The position numbers were made by a program, and so were the translations under genes. Of a stretch of DNA of 64,000 nt, positions 57,271-64,000 are shown in pieces; the first letter of the stretch is position 1, and each line of letters begins with the position of its first letter. Below the pieces are notes generated by a model. The model was not told the origin of the DNA, did no database searches, and saw only the letters and a list, made by a program, of their open reading frames with translations. This DNA comes from Phycomyces nitens (taxonomy: Eukaryota; Mucoromycota; Mucoromycetes; Mucorales; Phycomycetaceae), in assembly GCA_022702545.1 (NCBI GenBank), contig JAHRBC010000005.1:3782001-3846000 (forward strand), given 5' to 3'.

Positions 57271-59285
57271 ATGCTCTTCATTCGTAATGCTAATCAAGTA
57301 CAATGCGAATGCTCGAAATGTTTTCGCAATCCTTCTGGCTATATGACAATCAAAAGGAACTACAATGCACCATGTTCAAAGTAATGAGAACAAATTATTT
57401 GACAACAAAAGTATGGGCCTTCATAATAATATACAATCCAAGCCAAATAGCCTATTAAAGTCGACGAAACACTATAAATAATGCTATGGAAATAGACCAA
57501 ACTGAAGAGGATTTTAAATCTAATTTTATTTTATTTACCAAAGGGATATTCAACTGTATTTAAATCGTGTCTCCATAGAAGATATTTATTCTCTTGGTAC
57601 ACCTTTACCATTTGTGAACATAGAGTTCTTCTTACCTCTTTCAGTAGAAGAGTCTATTTTTGGAACAGGTGAAGAACATCCCGATGACGTCCAGTCTTAA
57701 AGAGCATGGGAAAAGGAATAAAGATGAATAACAGGGCCAGGAACAGGAAACAGTAAACAGGAAACAGTAAACAGGAAACAGTAAACAGGAAACAGGTACA
57801 AAGCAAAAAGGTTATTACCAAAGGGAATATATATATATATTAACATACTCAATTAAATTACAGATACACTTTACCAAATCTCCCTCTAGATCCATGGCAC
57901 CAACTGATGACAGTGTTTGTTGTTGATAAGAACAACGGTTTTTTTATTACCTTTATCAATTGTGTTCTTGAACATACTGTGGTAAGGAATTCAGTATTTC
58001 TACTCATATTCCTGGATTGAAGAAAATAGAGTGGGTTTAGCAATTTGACAAGTGGTGTGACAATTGAAGAAGCTTGGAAGCAATCGAGAGTGTGGAAATG
58101 CATTGTATAAAATCAGAAGCAACAAACCCCTGAGACCAAACTGCACAAATGTATGCAGCTCGAGACAACCTTGAAGATTGTCCAGCGCCCTACATTTGAA
58201 AATCTGATCAGCAAGCAGAACCATGGACCAAACATTATTGGAATAATGTGGATGAAGTTGGTCTACAGTTAAAGGTCATTGCTAATAGTCGCATACGATA
58301 TAGCTGCCACAAGAAAAACATGTGGATTCACCTCGCACAACAGTACAAACGTACCCCATAAGCGGAATCGCCACTTCCGTCGATTTAAAGACACCAAAAT
58401 TGTTGATTATTCTGGTTTCAAGTTATCTGAATGGACAGACAGAACCAAAGAACACCTGAAGCATGCTGTTACCATGACTCTGCCATCAGATTATACCACA
58501 TTAACTAGGAAGACTGGAAAGAGACTTCTTTTTATGAAAGCTGATGAATGGAAATCCTGGTGCTTGGTATATTCTCCTGTCGTGCTCAAGTCTCAATTAC
58601 ACAATTATCACTTTGACAAATGGATTCATTTCGTTGATACATACCAATTGTTGACAAAGCCAAGTATAACTAATGAAGAGTTAGGCCATGCCCAAAACAG
58701 TCTGGGGAAATTATATGAGCCTGGTCTTCTAACATACTGACATTTTAGCTTTGAACGGTACAATGGCCTAATCAAAGACTTCACGAACAAGAAAAATGGT
58801 TTTGAAAAAAAAAAACATATATGGATAAATTCATCGAACATGCATCAAAGGGTGATTTTTACAGATCACACCTCACCACCCTCTCCAAACCATCTCACCT
58901 CTCCTTCTTCCAAAAACTGTTTGCTAGTATAGCATAAACCCATGCCACAATCCCTGCCCAAAACAATATGATCACCATATTTCACTTACCTACGTTTGTT
59001 GACTCTGCAACCGAAACAGAAATATTCGTATTGGGAAATGAGGCACTTCCCCCATCAGCCTTGCCATTGAATCTGTAAGAGTTGACAATTAGGACGGCTG
59101 AATACAATTGCCTCCTCAAGTTTTATCGCATAGAGTACCAAGACAATTTCTTGCAAAGTGCAAAAGGCGTATTCCAAAGCTCAAATTTTGTCAAGGAGCG
59201 AATACAAAAGATCCCATTCATTAATCTTCTTGGCCAAATCTACAAAGGCAGTGGAGGGTCAAATACAAGAGGGTCGTATATCTAG
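57271..59285 (+). pseudogene. Internally deleted CACTA (TNP2-like) transposase relic
   Basis: N-terminal pieces typical of this fungal CACTA family lie at 57271-57700: a Cys-rich motif (QVQCECSKCFRNPSGYMTIK), MEIDQTEEDFKSNF and LGTPLPFVNIEFFLPLS. The C-terminal domain follows at 58279-59285: MKADEWKSWCLVYSPVVLKS, FDKWIHFVDTYQLLTKPSIT, a stop at 58738, then FERYNGLIKDFTNKKNG, DKFIEHASKGDFYRSHLTTL and RTAEYNCLLKFYRIEY in shifting frames. The catalytic DDE part between them is missing, and a 14-bp tandem repeat sits in the gap. Several stops and frameshifts make it non-functional. It could still be mobilised in trans if its ends survive; I did not find CACTA termini with certainty. Confidence 0.7.
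57747..57795 (+). repeat. 14-bp tandem repeat (GAAACAGTAAACAG, about 3.5 copies)
   Basis: Three perfect copies of the 14-mer plus a half copy. It is placed where the central part of the CACTA coding region is missing, so it may mark the deletion or a repair event. Confidence 0.9.
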
Positions 59286-59402
59286 GCTATATACATTGAG
59301 AAAAGTAATGAGTCAAGCTATATATATGCTGGGTATATCAAGTATCTTTTTTTTCCCATAGCTTTTCTCCAAAACTCATCCATTACAACTTTATGACAAG
59401 GC

Positions 59403-59616
59403 TCAATCCTCAGCATGTCTTTTCTTTTGTTTAATGATACAAAGTTCTTTGACATCAGCCAATAATTGACCAGGCCATTGATATGTATAAGCTGACCTTT
59501 CAGAAATATATCTAGGGCAATATTTTTCCAATTCATCGAATTTTATCTCCAATTGCACTCGCCAACCAAGCTTCTGTCCATGGTCCATCCAAAGTTTATG
59601 CTTAATCTTTTTATTA
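59403..59616 (-). other. Orphan C-terminal exon-like segment, unassigned
   Basis: Minus-strand frame ending in TGA at 59403, reading MDHGQKLGWRVQLEIKFDEL, then SAYTYQWPGQLLADVKELC and a basic end (KQKKRHAED). The composition is protein-like and stands out from the surrounding DNA. No family is recognised and no upstream exon is fixed. It may be a passenger or remnant between the two CACTA copies. Confidence 0.3.
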
Positions 59617-60515
59617 TTAAATTTTACATAAAATATACAATACATGTATGAAAAATCAGTATAGATAAATGAGTGAAAAAGAAACAATTGTTGATTTATT
59701 CGCGTTTTGACTATGCGAAAATCTTGGGTTAAAGACTATCAGACAGCTCGACACTGATATCTCAAGCTGGCTTCCGTTATTTATCCTTGATCAAATTGGG
59801 ATAGTCTGATCTAAGATAAAAGTTCCTCAAATAATCTCGAGTAACTTTTTTTAAAAGTATATATTGATAGTATATTTTAATATTACTATTACATTTAGGA
59901 CTTGGAAATCACTTTGAATGACATTTACTATCTGAAAAGCCTCAGGCTCAGGTGGTTGAATTGATACTTGGTATTAATGTCTTTTTGAAAATGAGTTATT
60001 ATTCTTATGACATACCAACTGGATATTTATTAACCTTTACCTATCAGTTATTAACTTGATACATAGAATTACAGCTGTAAGCCACTACAACTGTAATGAT
60101 TTAAAGCAAACACTATGGTCCTAACCATAACATACCTGTCATAATTATTCACCGATAGGTATTTTTATCTATTATAAACAAAGATATGCCTTGCCTCTTA
60201 TTGTCATTACCATTATCACAATATTAATATATATATATATATATAGGAAAATTGCAGTAATTATTCGCCTTTGAATCGTTATAGTATATATATAAAGCTG
60301 TCCTTTGTGTTTGTTATTGGCATTCCACAGTGCCATTTTTAACCCAACATCTTTAATAAATAAACTACTATTATTCTCATGATTCCTCGGTTCTATACTC
60401 TGCATGGTTTATTTCAAAAATCAAAGTTCCTCTAATAGTGTAAATACCTCCTTCATCTAAATAAATAATAAAAAAAAACAACAATAATAAATTATATTTG
60501 TTTCCTATCGTGTCT
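59617..60515. other. Intergenic region between CACTA copies
   Basis: About 900 bp of AT-rich DNA. It contains a short inverted repeat (ATTACAG...CTGTAAT) around 60069-60099 that embeds CACTACAA, and an ATATATATATATATATA run near 60230. No gene is supported. Confidence 0.4.
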
Positions 60516-60537
60516 TGTAAATGCCCCAGCTCATCAT

Positions 60538-63386
60538 TTGTGCCCTACCTTGTCCAACTCCTGCATTGGAACACGCGTATATAATAGGGGTAAAATTGGG
60601 CCAAACACATTCGCCAAAGCCGAGCTATTAAGCATCCATCTCTCTCGCTTGGTGGTTCAGCATAAGATAACTAGAGCAGCCTATAGAGATATTGTCATGT
60701 TTGTCAACACACCTATTCGGGATCACGATGAGATCATGCTGGGTAAATGATATTACTTGCTGTTATTTTACTTAACAATCACTGACATGAATTGTATCAT
60801 TCATTTTCTTTTTAGAACCAGAGGCTAAAATTAAGCACAGCGAAAGAGTAAATGTTCTGCTCAAGAAGAAGTCAAATCTGCAGGGCCATGACTATGATGT
60901 GTGCCCATCAGGTTGTAGGCTATATGGCATAGCTGATGGGCAATCTGAATGTTCCAATTGTGGCGAGGCGCGCTACAAGATGGAAACCGAGTTGGTGAAG
61001 GCACCAGTTGCCCAAATGAAGCTTTTGTCCATTGGGGACATTATATCCAAGATGTTGGCCGATCCAGATACTCAAGAGCTCCTACACTATAGAGCCAACA
61101 GAAAATCACGTGCCGGCGAGATAAGCGATATCTTTGACGGTGAAAACTATAAGCAACTAGTGAGACAAGGCATGTTTGCCAATCCCGACGATATTGCCTT
61201 GGGTCTCTATACCGATGGTTTCGTAAACCAGAAAAAAGGCAAAGCCTCATATACTATCATTCATTTAATCATATTCAACATCGATCCATCTATAAGGTAA
61301 TTAATATTTTAAACAAACAAAATACTAATTAAAAGCTTAGATATACCACCCCATACCTCATACAACTCGCCATTTTGCCTGGTCTCAAAAAACCATCCAA
61401 TTTGGATTCATTTTTAATACCCATCATAAATGAGCTAAAGGACCTCGAAGTTCATGGCCTCATTGTAAAGCACAATGGGGCTGAGATATGCCGATCAAAG
61501 GTCCACTTGCTGTTGGCGTCTGGTGATATCCCTGCAGTTGCAGACATGGCCCATCTTGGGTCACACAACAGTTTGTTTGGTTGCCGCATTTGCGAGACCA
61601 AGGGAAAACCAGCAGATAACAGAAGGCATGGAGTATACCTTGACGACAGCTCTGCTCCTCTAAGACCTGTTGAAGATTTTTATACCAGCAACCCTGTAAG
61701 TATATGAATATTCAATTAATCGTTCTTTTTATACTAAATACTTATTTATAATAGATCAAAAACATATACCAGCCAAGTCTCTTTGCCGAGCTCGCAACCT
61801 TTTCAGGCTCATCATTTTTTGCATTAGATGAACTGCATTTAATTGCAAGAGGAATTGGCAAACACCTTTTTGAACTTATATCCGTCGCTCACTCTAAAGA
61901 CACAAAATTTTACTATACCCAAGACAATACCCAGTCAGCAGACAATTACCCATTTTATATACCCAGATCTGACTTGGAGACCATTGGAAACTGCATTTCC
62001 AACTCCAGGCAGTTTATACCCATTTCATTCCAAGGCAGCTTCGACAACATCTTCCAGAAAATCGATGGCACTCGTGCAGTAGATTGGCTTGATTTCCTTC
62101 TATACATTATACCCACAGTTGTCGTCCCCTATTTACCAAGCAGGGCTGCCAAAAATGCCGTCTTGTCCTTGGTAAAAGGGTGTGCACTTGCCTTACAGTG
62201 GTCACTCACATATACCCTGATCGACGAAATGGAAAGGTATGTCAAACAAAAGTGAATCATTACTTTTATTTAACATTTATTATTACTTTTTTTTTCAATA
62301 GACATTTCAAAGACTGGCATGCATTCCTATTATACCAAGTTCATCAAAAGACACTATCTCGTAGTGTCTTCCGACCAGTCCAGCATTATCTTATCCATAT
62401 ACCCCATATCATAAGACGCCAGGGCCCTCTAAGGAGTTATTCTACCAGATCGATGGAGAGGGTCATTGGCGTCTATTCCAAGCTCATTAGGTCAAAGTCC
62501 AAAGGCGGGCGAAATGCCAGCTTACTCGTAGAACGATTTGCAATCCACAGATATATCCATACAGCCATCGATCTTCATAACCATACCAGCATCATTCATC
62601 CTCATACCTACAACGAATCAAGTTTCATAAATATACCCAACGATGAAAGTGGTGCCCAGCTATGGGAACCATTTCATCGTAATACCCAGTTGCTTGATGA
62701 TACCATTGAAGGCATAAGCAGCAACATTGTGAGAAATGCGTTGCTCAGATATTATACCCGAAATACCACCACATATACCACTGAGATCGCTGACTCATCA
62801 ATTGTTGTTGCTTCCTGCCTTTGGAAAGACTCTACAGTGTACTCTTCATCCATATACCGAAAAATGAAAAACGAGACCAGCCGCGGTAACCATCATATCA
62901 TGTTTACTTGTACATATAAAAAGTAAGTATTGGTATTAGTCAAAATACAAAGTAGAGATTGCTCACATTCTTAAATCTTCATCTAGTCATCGCAATATAC
63001 CCATCCAAAGCTGGCTCGTTGGCACTGTAGAGTTTTATTTTCAGCATAAAGATACCCATGGCATAACCCACTTTTTGGCATTTGTTGATGTCATGAAGGA
63101 GCATACCACAGCGACACATGACTTTTCCATCCCGATTGTGAAGAAGAGACCAACTGATACCCTGAATGGACATATACCCCCACCAACTTTTGCTGTCATC
63201 AACGTAAATGACATCATCCATCAAGTTGGTCTCATTCAATACCCACCAAACAGCAATCAATTTTTTATGATTGCGCCATACTTCATTTTTAATACCAACT
63301 TACGTATCACCAATGGTAACCTATATCGATTTTATAATTCTTTACACTGGACCACAAGAACTAAATTATACAAAGGATTACAATAA
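60538..63386 (+). CDS. CACTA/En-Spm superfamily transposase (TNP2-like), nearly complete
   Basis: Six exons: about 60538-60742, 60816-61296, 61341-61695, 61755-62236, 62302-62922 and 62987-63386, about 847 residues. All internal phases agree. Landmarks: HLSRLVVQHKITRAAYRDIV; a Cys-rich finger (YDVCPSGCRLYGIADG, CSNCGEARYK); LGLYTDGFVNQKKGKASYT containing the first catalytic Asp; QLAILPGLKKPSNLDSF; ASGDIPAVADMAHLGSHNSL followed by FGCRICETKG; then a DUF4218-like C-terminal half (AVDWLDFLLYIIPTVVVPYL, GPLRSYSTRSMERVIGVYSK). The 5' end is doubtful: the frame opens without an ATG, and a CKC-type motif at 60515-60585 is in another frame, so the N-terminus may be frameshifted or lie in an unseen exon. 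Terminal repeats were not identified. Confidence 0.8.
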
Positions 63387-63981
63387 TAAACTGGACCCTG
63401 TTTTACAATCATTACAAAGTAATCCCAAGAAAAAAACCCCAATTTTTTTCAAGTTCAATAGTCAAGAACTATATATTAGAAGCATCTGTTAGGATAAATC
63501 AAAATAAACCAAAGTAAACTTGTTTTATTGAGTTGGTTTGTGACAATACCACTGCCAACAAGAAATATGGTGGTTGTGCTCTCATTTGATTCAAATTTTA
63601 AACAATCCTGCAACTTGTATTTTTTGTTATTATATCGGCGATAATATATTAATGTCGCCTATTGAATAGTTACAAGTACAGTCATCATGGAATATATATA
63701 GCAACCACATCTCAAATCATATATATATGGAATTCTGGGTCTATCCGGTGACCTACTTTGTAATAGAGTATGATATACGTGTCTTTATAACACTTTTTAT
63801 AGATCTTATCTAGTTACTTAACCCCTTGCTTCTTTGCTTTCTCTTTCTTTACTTTTTATTTATCTAGACATTCAATAATTATCCAAGAAGCCAAGAGTGC
63901 TTTCCTTCCACACCAAAAGCTCATTATCCTTGCTCCTGGTGGAGTAATTTCTATATAGAGTATTGTTATTTACTACCAAGA
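63387..63981. other. Intergenic region
   Basis: About 600 bp of AT-rich DNA with a TATATATAT run near 63720 and a CTTTCTCTTTCTTTACTTTT pyrimidine tract near 63838, which may be the promoter region of a gene starting at the window edge. Confidence 0.4.
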
Positions 63982-64000
63982 ATGTCTCACAAACGACCCT
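63982..64000 (+). CDS. Possible start of a gene running off the window
   Basis: An ATG at 63982 followed by six codons (MSHKRP) lies downstream of a pyrimidine-rich, promoter-like stretch, with AAGA before the ATG. Too short to assign. Confidence 0.2.

Noticed and set aside
60069..60099. CACTACAA embedded in a small inverted repeat as a possible CACTA terminus
   Set aside because: No matching inverted terminus was found downstream of 63386, and the repeat arms are only 7 bp.
1..64000. CRISPR arrays, bacterial operons, rRNA genes, complete tRNA genes
   Set aside because: None seen. The gene structure is eukaryotic, and no regularly spaced repeats or full tRNA arms were found by reading.

Overview
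This 64 kb window looks like nuclear DNA of an early-diverging filamentous fungus, most likely Mucoromycota (Mucorales). The evidence is its short introns (about 40-70 nt, GT-AG with a minority of GC-AG), AT-rich intergenic DNA, an Integrator subunit gene (Integrator is not found in Dikarya), a MEF2-type MADS gene, and a transposon mix (PIF/Harbinger, chromodomain Ty3/gypsy, DIRS, CACTA with TNP2-like transposase) typical of that group. I cannot name the species. Gene models were built by hand from reading frames, splice sites, intron phase and family conservation. Where exon lists are given, the phases add up to an uninterrupted protein.

Layout. 0-14.3 kb is gene-dense: an NFKBIL1-like C-terminus, CIA1 (cytosolic Fe-S assembly), an F-box protein, a FAR1-type zinc-finger protein, a second F-box protein, a mitochondrial PPR protein, an Apd1-like thioredoxin-fold ferredoxin and a MEF2/Rlm1-type MADS factor. 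14.3-19.6 kb is gene-poor. 19.6-29.9 kb is dense again: a cytochrome P450, the RAI1/DXO decapping nuclease, a complete 24-exon Integrator subunit 4 gene and a second P450. 29.9-34.8 kb holds one lineage-specific gene. 34.8-41.6 kb is a transposon nest: a MITE, a decayed Harbinger with two convergent genes, a truncated chromovirus and a truncated DIRS element. 41.6-45.6 kb has only orphan exon-like pieces. 45.6-56.4 kb is a housekeeping block: an MHYT-domain membrane sensor, mitochondrial IDH1, an SLC35F-type transporter, ribosomal protein eS27 and a monocarboxylate-type MFS transporter. 56.4-64 kb is dominated by two CACTA-type elements, one internally deleted and one carrying a long transposase gene.

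How the genes relate. There is no metabolic cluster. Several genes share a broad theme: RAI1/DXO and INTS4 both act on RNA polymerase II transcripts, CIA1 and the Apd1-like protein both concern cytosolic Fe-S chemistry, and PPR and IDH1 are mitochondrial. These groupings are inference from function, not shown co-regulation. The observations I find most worth checking are the high share of GC-AG introns, the intact fungal INTS4, functional motifs encoded on micro-exons, the MHYT sensor with a long cytosolic tail, and a strand-specific ATACC word enrichment inside the CACTA gene.
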